A DNA stretch of 64,000 nucleotides from Bidens hawaiensis (lineage: Eukaryota; Streptophyta; Magnoliopsida; Asterales; Asteraceae): the NCBI GenBank assembly GCA_021521415.1, contig JAIQDT010006492.1, positions 62,001-126,000 of the forward strand, written 5' to 3'. The position numbers were made by a program, and so were the translations under genes. Below the pieces are notes generated by a model, which was given only the letters and a program-made list of their open reading frames with translations, made no database searches and had not been told where the DNA came from. Shown in pieces: positions 35,416 to 47,720 of this stretch. Every line of letters starts with the position of its first letter. Within the stretch, counting starts at the first letter, position 1.

Positions 35416-37006
35416 ATGTCTATTACTTATTCTTCTTTACACCCCTCTATTCCTTCCGAACAATCCTCCAACGACTCTGACTTCTCGGAGATGGAGCCAC
35501 AAGACCTCATAGCAAACCCTTCTACTGAGATCTGCAAACTCACGGACCCAGAAGTCGATGAGTTTCGCCCTTTGTTTTCGCCAGAAACCCTTTTACGACC
35601 ATACGAATCTAGCATCCGTTGCGACGTGTTTTCCAAAGCTTGGGTGTGTTTTCCGGCTTGCCCCTTTCTTATCGGTTACAGTTATCCGTTTCCTTCCTTT
35701 ACACAAAGCTTCTTCGATTCCACAGGCATATCCTACATCCAGGCTATGCCAATGCTTTGGAGAGTGTTAGGAACTATCGAACGGATTATAAAAGATGAAA
35801 AGATTGACTTCGGCCTTCCCGAGTTATCCTATCTGTACACCCTTACTACGCACGGTCCAGCCCGATTCCTTTTTAAATCCAAGCCTCTACAACCTCATCC
35901 TCTACGAAAGGTTACTCTGAATGACTCCTTTTGGAGAAATCAGTTTTTCTTCGTGAGACGAGACTCCATACCTGGTGGGACTGATCTTCCTTCAAAGTGG
36001 GTTAGAAAGGGTAGGATCCTAGATCCTTAGTAACGATAGGATTCTTGATGATTAATCTAACTTTTTGTCTTCTTTTGCAGTTGAGAACTTTGCTTCATTG
36101 GCTAAGTTACCTGGTACAGAAGAGAAAACAAAGCGGTTCCTTGCACTGGATACCGAGGTTAGGACATTTCAAGCCCATTCGTCGAAGCCTTTTGCAATAT
36201 TTCTTCAGACTCTGACATGTCAAGTAAGTTTTTACATAATAATTTTAAAAGTAAATAAAATTAGAGGAAATACTTATCTGATTACTTATCCTTTGTAGGC
36301 GCCAAGAAGTCTCAGAAGTCCGCTAGCAAGTTCTCTTTGGAAGATATCGACAGCATGATCACTCCCCAAGATATCAAGAAAGAAGCACTGAAGGCAGCGA
36401 CTAATTCTGAACCCAAGACCGCAACTACCAGAGCCAAGTCTGCTGCATCCAAGAGAAAAAGGTCCTCTGATCCCGAAACCCACTATGACACGGTCCTTAA
36501 TGTAAGTATCCTGTATCCTGATGTAACGAATTTAAGAATATAATATCCTTTTAATCTTTGCTTCTCGTTGGTTACAGGCTATGAATGCTTTCAAAGAGCA
36601 TTATGAAAAGATCGTGGGTCAGATGAGCGACAAGTTGTCTGGGTTAGGGAATGCAGTGGTCAACAAGGACAAGGCTTTAGACCAGCTCAAGAGATAGCTC
36701 GAGGGTCAGGTATCCATAGCAGATGCCCAACGTCAAGAGAAGGTAAAGCAGGAAACGGAGGAGGCCAAGATGTGGGCGGCCAGGTCAGTGCTGCAAGAAA
36801 GGATCAAGATGACGATGGAGGCCGGTGATCCCGCTTTTGATAAGGCTACCTGGAACGTGCAGAAGTGGAAGACTACCTTGGAAGCTCTCGGCGATGAGGA
36901 AGATGTGGAGATGTCTGAGGGGAATGAAGCTGGTACGAGCGGAGCTAAGAATGTGGCTGAATCTGGTGAAGGAGCAGGTGCTGCGGAGGGTGAGGATGCA
37001 GCTTAA
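35416..37006 (+). pseudogene. Antisense accessory ORF of Tat retrotransposon A (four exons, one internal stop)
   Basis: Proposed exons are 35416-36010, 36081-36223, ~36299-36501 and 36578-37006, separated by 70-76-base introns with GT/AG ends (donors GTAGGA, GTAAGT, GTAAGT; acceptors TTTGCAG, TTTGTAG, GTTACAG). Exon 2-3 phase needs an acceptor shifted to ~36306. The product of ~450 residues starts MSITYSSLHPSIPSEQS. It contains DFGLPELSYLYTLTTHGPAR and FWRNQFFFVRRDSIPGG, which resemble the plant 'putative gypsy type transposon' domain. A Lys/Arg-rich stretch follows (AASKRKRSSDPE), then a coiled-coil-like region and an acidic Gly/Ala/Glu tail. One TAG (36695-36697) interrupts exon 4. It is transcribed opposite to element A's pol and lies downstream of it, as known for additional ORFs of Tat-lineage elements. 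Function unknown. Confidence 0.7.
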
Positions 37007-38426
37007 TTGGGCGATGAAGGATAAAGAAGACAAGGCCTAAGCCCAAATTTTTTTTATGTTGATGTTTTTGATGAACAATGGTTGTGGTTTGTAATAGACA
37101 GTAGTAAGTAGGGTTTAAGGATCACATATCCTCAAGACAATTCTCAGGGGTACTGAAGGTGGATGGATCCTCTGTTTGTGGGGATGAAACCTTTAGTGCC
37201 TCTGACTTTATTTTCATGCATCTTAAGAACAATTAGTAACCTTTACTTAACCCGGGTGGATGGTCCATCTTTAGTATGGTGAAATCCGGGTTAAGGATTT
37301 TGGATAAGTCCACGTGGCTTATATTAATGATAATCTAAATCTTTTGACTGTTTTCTTTGTGACTTGTTATTTTGAAAATCTATTTGATATAACCTTAGTC
37401 TTATTAAGAATTTAAAGGAATAATTCTGAGTAAAAATTTTAGGATAGAATATCCTTAAGAAAAAGTGATTATAGAAATTTCTGGATATAATATCCATAGA
37501 AAAATAATTAAATTTTTAGGATAGAATATCCTAACAGAAATAATTCAAAGATGTTAAATCTTTAAACCAAAAGATATATAAGGATCCTAGCCAAACCAAT
37601 ATGAATTTAAAAGTAGAAATCATACCACAAGGTCTAAGTAGACGTAAGTTACCGTAACTATTGAACCTTCGGCGATCTTTGTAGAAGAAATTTAAGGATT
37701 TTGAATTCATAAGTTTTGATCTTCATAATGAACTTAGAAAATCTGTTGCAAACAACTCATAATGTCAAGTGGGATTAAACCCGTTAAGCTGGGGACAAAC
37801 CCAAATAATAAACTAGGGACAAACCCATGAAACTGGGGACAAGCCCGTGTACTGGGGACAAGCCCGTGAAACTGGGGACAAGCCCAAAACTAGGGACAAG
37901 CCCAAACTGGGGACAAGCCCAAATACGAATCTTAACTGGGGACTTGCCCAATCCGGGATTTAGCCCAAATGTAAGATATCGTGAAAACGTTATAAACCGG
38001 TGGTATGGTACGTCTACCATAAATCATAGGATCCTCTATATAGTTGAAGACAACGAAATTGTCAGCCACTAAGCGTGTACTGGTCCCGCTGCCCCGGACT
38101 ATACGTTGGATAGCGTGCGCTCCAGGCGAGAGTGTAGAAACTCTGATTTATAAGAAAGGTGAAAACCTTTAAACCTTAGGGGATATGACCATCGGGGGTC
38201 ATATACAATCGTGGGCTAGGCCAAGGAAAATAGTAAAGTATCTCAAATATAAAGGAGAGGTGGCCAACCTCTTGGCTATTGAATATCTTATTAATCATCC
38301 TGCCTTGTTACTTAAAACTTGGAAAACACAAGCGTTAAGAATATGTTATCCTCAGATGAGTAATAAGAAATTTTAAAAGGATAAATGATTAGATAGATAT
38401 TACCAATTTTGAGGATCCTTGATCCT
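37007..38426. other. Non-coding spacer between antisense ORF and pol of element A
   Basis: It contains a tandem array (37785-37945), a stem-loop ATATGACC...GGTCATAT (~38182-38205) and AGGATATCCT-like words. It is the inverted counterpart of 48822-50205 in element B, sharing the CCCCGGACTATAC and GATAGCGTGCGC motifs (38092-38120). No ORF is convincing. Confidence 0.7.
37785..37945. repeat. Tandem repeat of a ~20-bp unit (CTGGGGACAAGCCCGTGAAA)
   Basis: Eight or so units with small changes (GGGGACAAGCCC core) occur here. The complement (GGGCTTGTCCCCAGTTGCAC) is repeated in element B at 49257-49340. Confidence 0.9.
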
Positions 38427-39650
38427 TTAAGGATACTCAATCCTTAGAGGATACTTGATCCTGATCAGAGAAAGTACTTCTTGAGGTGAATAACAGTCCA
38501 TGTTCTTGGTAACCTCTTGCCTTCCATAGTGAAAAATGATATGCCCCTTTCCTGCCTCTGACTCGATCAGATAAGGACCTTCCCATTTGGGTGCTAACTT
38601 CCCATCAGCCGGATTGGTGGTGTTTTGAAAGGCTTTCCTCAAAACTAAATCTCCCTCTTGAAATATTCTAATTCTGATGTTCTTGTTGTATGCTCTAGCT
38701 ACCCTTTGTTGATAAGCTGCCATTCTGATCTTTGCCAGGTCTCTGAGTTCTTCAACAGTATCCAAGTCTTCAAGTAGGATCTCTACATTGGCTTCAGGAT
38801 CACGGATTGTTTTTCTAGCTGTGGGAACCACCATTTCCGTAGGAATAACCGCTTCTGATCCAAACACCAGTGAGAAGGGTGTCTGGCCCGTTGCATTCTT
38901 GGGTGTTGTCCTGTCGGCCCAAAGAACATATGGCAGTTCTTCGGCCCATTTACCCTTCTTGGTTCCTAACTTCTTCTTTAAATTGTTGATGATGATTTTG
39001 TTGCTAGATTCTGCTTGGCCATTAGCTTGAGGATGCACTAGAGTAGAGGTAATCATCTTGATGCCCCAGCTGTCACAAAAGTTAGTGGTTCTCTTCCCGA
39101 TAAACTGGGAACCATTGTCACAAATAATTTCTGAAGGGATACCAAATCTAGTAATAATATTTCTTTTAATGAAAGATATCACCTCTTTTTTGCGTACTTG
39201 AACAAAAGCTTCTGCTTCTATCCATTTTGAAAAGTAATCAGTCATAGCAATACTTTACCTCCTGGTGCCTTGGGCAGTTTACCCACAATATCCACCCCCC
39301 ACTTCATATATGGCCATGATGAGGATATAGGATACATAGGTTCTACTGGTTGATGTAGGATGTTTGCATGCCTTTGACATGCATCACATTTCTTTGAATA
39401 CTCCATGGTGTCTCTCTTCATTGTTGGCCAGAAATATCATGTTCTCAGAATTCTAGAAAACAGAGCTCTACCTCCAGTGTGATTACCACAATCACCTTCA
39501 TGAAAGTCTTTGAGCACCTCTTGGATTTCAGGATCCTCGATGCATCTCAAGTATGGACCTGCAAGAGATTTTCTGTTTATCATATCATCTAACAAAATAT
39601 ATTGTGATACCTTGAGTTTGAAGGATTTGGGATTCTCCGGAGCCGGGATT
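38427..39650 (-). pseudogene. Integrase of Tat element A
   Basis: The core is open over 272 codons (39245-38427). Catalytic residues are visible: Asp in MTDYFSKW, Asp in CDNGSQF, Glu in QAESSNK. They are followed by the C-terminal YVLWADRTTPKNATGQTPFSLVFG and GDLVLRKAF...GKLAPKWEGPYLI blocks. The N-terminal HHCC finger (KCDACQRH near 39385) is in another frame with stops near 39440. The last ~30 residues are shifted relative to element B (IIFHYGRQE versus LLTMEGNR), indicating a one-base loss near 38540. The protein would insert element DNA into the genome; as part of a broken polyprotein it is not functional. Confidence 0.85.
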
Positions 39651-40620
39651 TCCCCTGTTTGAATGTACTTCTTAATTGAGAGGATCCAGGATAGCTGAGG
39701 ATAATGGATCCCAAAGTACGATTTGTTTGTCAGTTGTTATTTCCCCAACTTCTTGTTTTCCTATTGCTAGTGAGAGTATATGGATGTTTGGGATCTTTGT
39801 ATCTTCTGGAAATTTCAAGGATGAGGCTAAATATGCTAAGGCATCTGCCCCAACATTTTCTTCCCTTGGTACCTGTACTATACTGAACAATTCGAAGGAT
39901 TTTGCTAATTACTTCACAATTTCTAAATATTTGATCATATTCTCACCTTTTACGGTATAAGAGCCGTTAAAGTGGTTAGTTATAAGTAAAGAATCCATAT
40001 AAACTTGAAGATACCTGATCCTCATGCTTTTGGCTAAAAGTAAACCTGCGATGAGTGCTTCATACTCTGCCTCATTGTTGGTGGCTTGAAATGCACATGC
40101 AATGGACTGGGGTATTATGTCCCCCTATGGCGATTTCAGTACTATGCCCAATCATGTTCCTCTTATGTTGGATGCTTCATTTGTGAAGAGGATCCAAGGA
40201 TCCTTGGTTTCTTCTAGTTGTTGCACTTCTAAATCAGCCTCCTTTTGCATGTCACTGTTGAAATCAGCCACAAAGTCTGCTAGTGCTTGCGATTTGATAG
40301 CTGTTCTAGGCTCATACTGAATGTCACCACTCAGTTTCACAGCCCACTTGGCCATTCTACCTGATAATTCTGGCTTTCTAAGAACATTCTTAACAGTATA
40401 ATTAGTTCTCAAGATAATAGTATGAGTTTCAAAGTAATGTCTTAATTTAGTAGAAGCCATAATAAGTGCAAGAATTAATTTTTCTAAATGAGAATACCTA
40501 GCTTCCGCATCTAAAAGACTCTTACTTACATAATAAACTGGATGTTGTTCACCTTCGTGATCCTTGACGAGGACGACACTTACTGCATTACCTGAAACAG
40601 CTAGGTAGAGATATAAGGAT
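39651..40620 (-). pseudogene. Dual RNase H region of Tat element A
   Basis: The polyprotein RNase H (YFETHTIILRTNYTVKNVLR, MAKWAVKL, ~40450-40320) is followed by a second, plant/archaeal-type RNase H (~40215-39980), the known hallmark of the Tat/Ogre lineage. Its first acidic residue is lost: the frame reads WILFTNEASN where elements B and the family have FTDGAS. Further stops separate this from the MFSIVQVPREENVGADALA block (39890 on). Not functional. Confidence 0.75.
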
Positions 40621-42018
40621 CTCCATCCACAGGCTTCATCAGAGCTGGAGCTGAGGATAAGTAATCCTTCAAGGCTTTGAGCGCAGCCTCATGCTTTTCC
40701 GTTCACTCAAACTTCTTATTCTTTCTAAGAATGTCGTAGAAATCTTTACACTTCTCGGAGGATCTTGAGATGAACCTGTTGAGAGCGGTTATTCTTCCCA
40801 CGAGCCTTTGGACATCCTTGGCATTTGCAGGAGACATCAGGTTGATGATGGCTTCAATCTGCTCAGGGCTTGCTTCAATTCCTCTTTTAGTCACCATGTA
40901 TCTTAGAAACTTTCCAGCTCTAACACCAAAGTGGAATTTGACGGATTCAGTTTCATGTTATACTGGTCAAGGATATTGAATGCTTCTTCAAGGTCTCTGA
41001 GGTGATCCTCAGCCTTCTTTGACTTCACCACCATGTCGTCTATATAGACTTTCATGGTTTTACCCAACTGATCCTTGAACATCATGTTAACCAGTCTTTG
41101 ATATGTTGCCCCTGCATTTCTTAGTCCAAATGGCATAGCAATATAACAATATACGTCGGTAGGAGTCATGAATGTGGTATCCTTTTGATCAGATGGTTCC
41201 ATCTGAATTTGTTGAAATCCAGAGGAAGCATCTATGAAGGTAAGCATTTCATGTCCTGCCGTCGTATCCACCATGGAATCTATATGTGGTAACGGAAAGG
41301 ATCCTTGGGGCATGCATAGTTTAAATCGGTAAAATCGACACACACCCTCCACTTTCCATTCTTTTTAAGAACAACTACCACATTAGCCAACCATCGAGGA
41401 TACTTAACCTTTCTGATCATACCGGCCTTAAGAAGTTTTTCAACTTCTTCTTGTATGATCTTGTTCCTCTCAGGGGAGAATTTCCTTCGCTTCTGATGGA
41501 CGGGTTTAATAGATAAATCAAGGCCGAGCTTATGAGTGATTACCTCCTTTGAAATACCTATCATGTCTGAATGTTTGAAGGCAAATGTGGATTTTCTTCA
41601 TTTTAGGAAGGATATCATATCCTCCTCAATTTCGCTGGGGATACTGGATCCTAGAAACACTTTCACATCTAGATCCTCGGGGTCCAAGGATACTTCTTTA
41701 GGTCCTTCTCTAGAGCTTTCAGCATGTCCCTAGGGTGTTGCTGTGGTTGCTATGCTATAGTTTGCTTGGCTGTTGGCTTCATTGATGAAGAGTAATAATT
41801 CTTGGCCTCCACCTGGTCACCGTCTATCCTCACTACTCCCCAAGGAGTTGGGAGTTTAATGCATTAGTGGTAAGTAGAAGCCAACGCCTTCATTCCATGT
41901 AACCAAGGCCAACCTAAAATAACATTGCAACAAGAAAGGTTATCTATAACATAAAATTTTTTGTAAGAGTTTAACCCTTCAATGTATATTGGGATTTTGA
42001 TGTCCCCCAATGTCTTCC
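40621..42018 (-). pseudogene. Protease tail and reverse transcriptase of Tat element A, truncated at its 5' side
   Basis: The minus strand begins inside the protease region (KKTLGDIK-like, ~42010) directly against the LTR of element B. Gag and the protease active site are absent. RT is readable in two frames: THKLGLDLSIKPVHQKRRKF...WRVCVDFTDLN (41540-41300) and PLPHIDSMVD...YIDDMVVKS (41300-40990). The catalytic YIDD is at 41046-41035. Frameshifts lie near 41290 and 40910 and several stops near 41870-41600. Confidence 0.85.
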
Positions 42019-42601
42019 TCGCTACTGGATGGCTATTGGCACGTGGTCAAAGGTTGTGGAGCGGCTAGGTGGAAGACTTCCGGATATATAGGAAATATAG
42101 TTAGTGATATTATCTTATTTAAACAAGCTATGATCGAGTAGGAAAAACACATGTACTATCATGCACACTAAGAGCAGAAACTAACATTCTCTCTACACAC
42201 TAGCATACTTTGTAATCTCGGTCATTTATTCCACAACACTTGTAACCACTTTTTAGTTATCAATATAATCGACGGTGATAGTTTTCACCGTCCGGGGGTT
42301 TTTTGTGCCGGAGATCACGATAATCATATACTCGTCGACCAAAGGTTACCTCGTTGATCATTGACTAAAGTAATTCAACCAAAGATTATCTTATTAATCC
42401 TTGACCGAAGTTATTTTACCAAAGATTACTTTGATAAGTTTTGACCGAAGTAAGACTATCTTGGTTAAGGGCTTTTTCCCTCGTAATCAAACCTTTGTGT
42501 TCACCTATATTGTGCTCATACACTTGTCATTATCGAATCAGCACCTTACCTCACGTAACAGATTTGGATACTTGATCCTTAGTTGATTTTTGTCCAAAAC
42601 A
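42019..42601 (+). repeat. 5' LTR of Tat element B, truncated at its start
   Basis: It ends TTTTTGTCCAAAACA three bases before the primer-binding site. It corresponds to the last ~580 bp of the 906-bp LTR of element C (56138-57043). The missing ~325 bp, including the TGTTAGG start, are replaced by the protease region of element A. It contains a GACGGTGATAGTTTTCACCGTC hairpin-like region at ~42271-42291 and GTGCCGGAGATCACGATAAT. Confidence 0.85.
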
Positions 42602-42604
42602 ATT

Positions 42605-42622
42605 TGGCGCCCACCGTGGGGC
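42605..42622 (+). other. Primer-binding site of Tat element B
   Basis: TGGCGCCCACCGTGGGGC follows the LTR after three bases, the form usual in Tat-lineage elements. The matching tRNA is not assigned here. The inverted copy in element D is at 53462-53480; in element C it is mutated (TGGCACCCACCGGGGGC). Confidence 0.8.
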
Positions 42623-42686
42623 AATTGGTGCTATAATCCATATTATTCCTATCATTCTCAACTTTTTCATACCCATATCACTATCA

Positions 42687-44960
42687 ATGGCCTCTCAATA
42701 AACCTCTGCTTCATCAACCATGCCGGATACGATTCCTCTCTCATCAAGGACTTTGCCACCGATGCCTCCGCCAATTACAGGAACGCAACGGCCTGCTGAT
42801 GCTGGGAGCAAGACACAACTACCAGTCTTCCAGAGCTCAAAAACTGCTGCTGCTGCCCCAGTGGTTAATACTAATAGTGATGTTTCATCTATGTTTTCGC
42901 AGGTTAAAGCATACATGGAACAGCAGAACAAGACCAACCAGGGGATCCTTCGTGAGATAGAAGATCTCAAGAAGAACAAGAGGCCAGCAGAGGATCTCAC
43001 CCCCCTGATGCCAAGGATGCTAGATTTCACCAGTCCAGAATCCATGGTTCAATTCTCACAAGAATCATCTATCCTTCAACAAGGATCCATGGGTTAACAG
43101 GCCCAAGGATCCTCGCTATTTAAGCAAGGATCATCTATCCTTCAGCAGAGGTCCACAGGTCAACAGGCTCAAGGATTCTCGTTAGATCCGCCGAGGTCGA
43201 CTAATCTCCAATAAGGATCCATGGCTCAGCAGAATCAAGGATCCTCATATTATCGGCAAGGATCAACCACCCTTCCACAAGGATCCTATGATGCCCAACC
43301 TCAAGGATCCTTCATTCCGAATCAAGGATCTTTCTTTCCGGATCAAGGATCCTCAGGGTCCAACATCAACGATCCTCCGAAGTCCATGAAGGAGACATAA
43401 TCCCCATGCAAACCATAGCCTCTTAAAGATCAAATCTTATCGCAGACTCCTCTTACCCCATCTACTCATCCTGGATGCCAACCTTCACTCAGCAAAAAGG
43501 TAACTTGTACAATCCTTTACCCTTAGATGCTAACCGTGGTTTCGTGCAGGATGCAGGTATCAACCAAGCTATGGCCAAGGAGCTGCAAAAGCTCAAGGAT
43601 ATGATATCCAGTGTTCCTGGAGTCATAAGACCAATCCCCGAGATACCTGAGGGAAGTCACAGAGTATCCAGATTTGCCCCGCCTATCTGTGATGCTGAAA
43701 TCCCGAAGCGGTTCCAAACTCCGAATATGAAGACTTATGACGGGACCACTGATCCTGAAGAACATGTAGCACAGTATAGGGAAAGGATGGAGTTCAATCC
43801 TATTCCGGAGAGACTCAAAGAAGCTTGCCTATGCAAGGGCTTTGGATCCACACTAACGGGAGCCGCTCTAAAATGGCTGTTAAGTCTTCCTCCTTTTTCA
43901 ATTACTTCTTTCTCTCACTTAGTTAACTTATTTAACACTCAATTTTCCTGTAGTCGGAAATTTGAGAGGTTAACCAGTGATTTATATCGTGTTGTCCAAC
44001 CTAGTGATGAATCCCTTAGGGATTTCGTCACCAGATTCGGCAAGGAAGCTCTAGAAATCCCAAATCTTGACATGACAACTGCTGTTGAAGCCTTCAAGAT
44101 GGGAATTCAGAAGAGCTCTCCCTTTTATGATGATTTAGTAATGACTCCATGCAGGACATTAGGCGAAGTCAGAAACAGGGCATTAAGATACATCCGGTTG
44201 GAAGAAGAAAAAAGGATCCAGGATCGTCTTGGGGGACAAGAAAAACAACCAACCCCCGAGAAGAATAAAGGATCTTGGAACAGGAATAACAATTCGAAGC
44301 CGTATGCTAAATTCAACAATCAGAACGTACGAGCAGTTGAAGAGGGAGATGACGATGAAGACTATCCTTGCATCTCCGATTATTGTTTCTCTGTGGACAC
44401 TCATGGCTTGATCTGTGCCATGAAGGATTTGGGAGAAAAAGCGAGGTGGCCATAAAAGAATGAAAAGGTTGTCGGTTTCAAGGACAAATCTAAGTGGTGC
44501 GCCTTCTACGAAGACTTTAGCCATGCGACAGACGAGTGCATCGACTTAAGGAAGGAAATTGGTTACCTCCTGAGTAAGGGTCACTTTAATGAAATCTTGG
44601 AAAGGAAGAAATCCAAGATCCAGGATCCTAAAGACCTTCCATATAAAGCAACACCACCACCACCAGATGCTCATGTGATCAAATTTGTCTCCAGAGACTA
44701 CGAATTATTTCAAGATTCTTGTGCCATAAGAGAAGATCCCGTAGTAGAATTTGAACTGGATGACGAGAGAAGACCGCTCATCCCCACTACTCGAGTGACT
44801 GATCAGAGAATCTTTTCTATTCAAGGATCCAGGATCCTCATCAGGACAAGCTGGATATGCAGACGATCAATTTCATCTCAGGAGGTTCTGACATATGTGG
44901 AACTTCTTTCTCTGCAACAAAAAGACTCGCTAAAGAGATAAAGATGGATAGCGGAGATTG
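42687..44960 (+). pseudogene. Gag of Tat element B
   Basis: The expected ATG (42687) is followed by a stop after MASQ. The frame resumes with MPDTIPLSSRTLPPMPPPIT and a coiled-coil-like VKAYMEQQNKTNQGILREIE (42720-43097). Next are repetitive Gln/Gly/Ser units (GSMGQQ-like, 43075-43370, several stops). The capsid-like core is open at 43475-44455 (KTYDGTTDPEEHVAQYRERM, LTSDLYRVVQPSDESLRDFV). After a TAA at 44453 a Tat-type zinc finger WCAFYEDFSHATDEC is at ~44495-44540. Gag forms the particle and binds the RNA; this copy is broken. Confidence 0.85.
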
Positions 44961-44967
44961 ACCAATA

Positions 44968-45660
44968 GTGTCAACCGCCTTAACAACAGACAAGAGAATC
45001 TTCTTCGATGAGGAAGACAAAATGAATATTCAGGATCCTCATCACGACGGTTTGATTATTACTTTATTTATCTCTAACCATTATGTACGCAGGATCCTAG
45101 TAGATGGTGGCAACTCGGTCAACATTATCCAACATGATGTCCTTAAGAAGATGAACATCCCGGATTCAGAAATCATTCCTAGAACTTCGGTGCTAGTCGG
45201 TTTTAGTGGCGAAACCAAGAAGACACTGGTGGACATCAACCTCCCAATTTATATCGAATGGTTAAATTCTTACCAAAAATTTTGTGTTATAGATAACCTT
45301 TCCTGTTGCAATGTTATTTTAGGTAGGCTGTGACTCCATGGAATGAAGGCTGTAGCCTCAACTTATCACCAGTGCATCAAGCTACCTACTCCTTGGGGAG
45401 TTGTAAAGATAGTAAGTGGCCAAGCGGAGGCTAAGAACTATTATTCATCGTCAATGAAGCCAACAGCCAAGCCAACCATAGGATAGCAATTACAGCAACG
45501 TCCTAGGGACGTGCTGGAAGCTCGGGAGAAAGACCTTAAAGAAGTATCATTGGACCTCGAAGATCCAGAAATAAAGGTGTTCTTAGGATCCAGTATTCCT
45601 AGTAAGCTTGAGGAGGATATAATATCCTTCTGAGGAAGAAGAATATCTACTTTTGCGTTC
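44968..45660 (+). pseudogene. Aspartic protease region of Tat element B
   Basis: The frame 44968-45333 contains the active-site segment RRILVDGGNSVNII (Asp codon 45103-45105). LVDGGSS is the form in the sister elements, so Asn replaces Ser. It also contains VLVGFSGETKK. The frame ends at a stop in GRL-stop-LHGMK (45331) where element C reads GRPWLHG. The downstream linker is broken at ~45483 and ~45632. Confidence 0.8.
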
Positions 45661-46660
45661 AAGCACTCGGACATGACAGGTATTTCAAAAGAGGTAATCA
45701 CTCATAAACTCGGCCTTGATTTATCTGTTAAACCCGTCCATCAGAAGTGAAGGAAATTCGCTTCTGAGAGGAACAAGATCATACAAGAAGAAGTTGAAAA
45801 ACTTCTTAAGGCCGGTATGATCAGAGAGGTTCAATATCCTCGATGGCTAGCTAATGTGGTCGTTGTTTCAAAAAAGAATGGAAAGTGGAGGGTGTGTGTC
45901 GATTTTACCGACTTAAACAAGGCATGCCCCAAGGATCCTTTACCATTGCCACATATAGACTCCATGGTGGATGTAACGGCAGGACATGAAATGTTTACTT
46001 TCATGGATGCTTCCTCTGGATTTCAAAAAATTCAGATGGAACCATCTGATCAGGAAGATATTGCATTCATGACTCCTACCGGCATACATTGTTATACTGC
46101 TATGCCGTTTGGACTAAGAAATGCAGGGGCAACATACCAAAGATTAGTCAACATGATGCTCAAGGATCAGTTGGGTAAGACTATGGAGGTTTACATAGAT
46201 GATATGGTGGTGAAATCAAAGAAAGCTGAGGATCACCTTAGAGACCTCGAGGAAGCATTCAACATCCTTGACCAATATAACATGAAATTAAATCCGTCAA
46301 AATGCCATTTTGGTGTTATGGCTGAGAAATTTCTGGGTTATATGGTGACTAAGAGAGGAATTGAAGCAAGCCCCGAGCAGATTGAAGCAATCCTCAATTT
46401 GAAATCTCCTGCAAACACAAAGGATGTCCAAAGGCTCACAGGAAGAATAGCTGCCCTCAATAGGTTCATCTCAAGATCCTCCGAGAAGTGCAAGGACTTC
46501 TATGACATCCTTAGAAAGAATAAAAAGTTTGAGTGGACGGAAAAACATGAGGCTGCACTTACAGCCTTGAAGGATTACTTATCCTCAGCTCCAGCTCTAA
46601 TGAAGCCTGTGGATGGAGAATCCTTATTCCTATATTTAGCTGTCTCAGGAAAACTCAGTA
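45661..46660 (+). pseudogene. Reverse transcriptase of Tat element B
   Basis: The order of motifs is intact: RWLANVVVVSKKNGKWRVCV, DASSGFQKIQ, FGLRNAGATYQRLVN, the catalytic YIDD at 46192-46203, LNPSKCHFGV and KFLGYMVT. There is one stop (QK-stop-RKF at 45748) before the core and a frameshift near 46650, where the downstream frame changes. It copies element RNA into DNA in intact relatives. Confidence 0.9.
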
Positions 46661-47720
46661 AGCGCCGTCTTGGTTCAAGATCATGAAGGTGAACAGCATC
46701 CCGTTTACTATGAAAGTAAAAGTCTTCTAGATGCGGAAGCCAGGTATTCTCATTTAGAAAAATTAATCCTTGCACTTACTATGGCTTCTACTAAATTAAG
46801 ACATTATTTTGAAACTCATCCTATTATTTTGAGAACTAATTATCCTGTGAAGAATGTTCTTAGAAAACCAGAGTTATCAGGTAGAATGGCCAAGTGGGCT
46901 GTAAAATTAAGTGCATATGATATCCAATATGAGCCAAGAACAGCAATCAATTCTCAAGCATTGGCGGACTTTGTGGTTGATTTCACTAGTGATCTACAAA
47001 AAGAAGCTGACTTGGAGGTCCAACAACTAGAAAAGACCAAGGATCCTTGGATACTCTTCACCGATGGTGCTTCCAATGTAAGAGGAACAGGATTGGGGAT
47101 CCTACTGAAATCGCCACAGGGGGACATATTACCCCAGTCCATAGCTTGTGAATTCCAAGCAACAAACAATGAAGCAGAGTACGAGGCTTTAATCGCAGGT
47201 TTGCAATTAGCCAAAAGCATGACGATCAGGTATCTTCAGGTTTATGTAGATTCTTTATTGATAACTAACCATTTTAATGGCTCGTATGCTGTTAAAGGTG
47301 AGAAACTAATGAAATATTTAGAAGTTGTGAAGGAGTTATCGAAATCCTTCGAAATATTTAGTATTACACAGGTACCTAGGGAAGAAAACGCTAGGGCAGA
47401 TGCCTTGGCAAAGTTAGCCCCATCTCTGAATATTCCTGAAGATTTGAAAATCCCAATAATCCACATTCTCTCGCCAGCGATAGGAGAACAGGAAGTTTGA
47501 GAGATAAAAAATGATAAAGAAATCGTGCTCTGGGATCCTTCATCCTCAAATAACAAAGGATCATGGATCTATCCTATCAAGAACTACATTCAGACTGGAG
47601 AGATTCCTACCACAGAAAATCCCAAGTCCTTCAAACTCAAGGTATCCCAATATATTTTGTTAAATGATATGGTATATAGGAAATCTCTTGCAGGTCCATA
47701 TCTCAAATGAATCGAGGATC
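46661..47720 (+). pseudogene. RNase H plus second (plant-type) RNase H of Tat element B
   Basis: The frame 46670-47500 covers the end of the polyprotein RNase H (HPVYYESKSLLDAEARYSHL, SGRMAKWAVKLSAYDIQYEP). It then covers the extra RNase H with acidic residues in WILFTDGASN, NNEAEYEALI and VYVDSLLI. This duplicate is known from the Tat lineage. The frame stops at QEV-stop-EI (47498) where element C has a Cys codon, and again at 47708. Confidence 0.85.
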
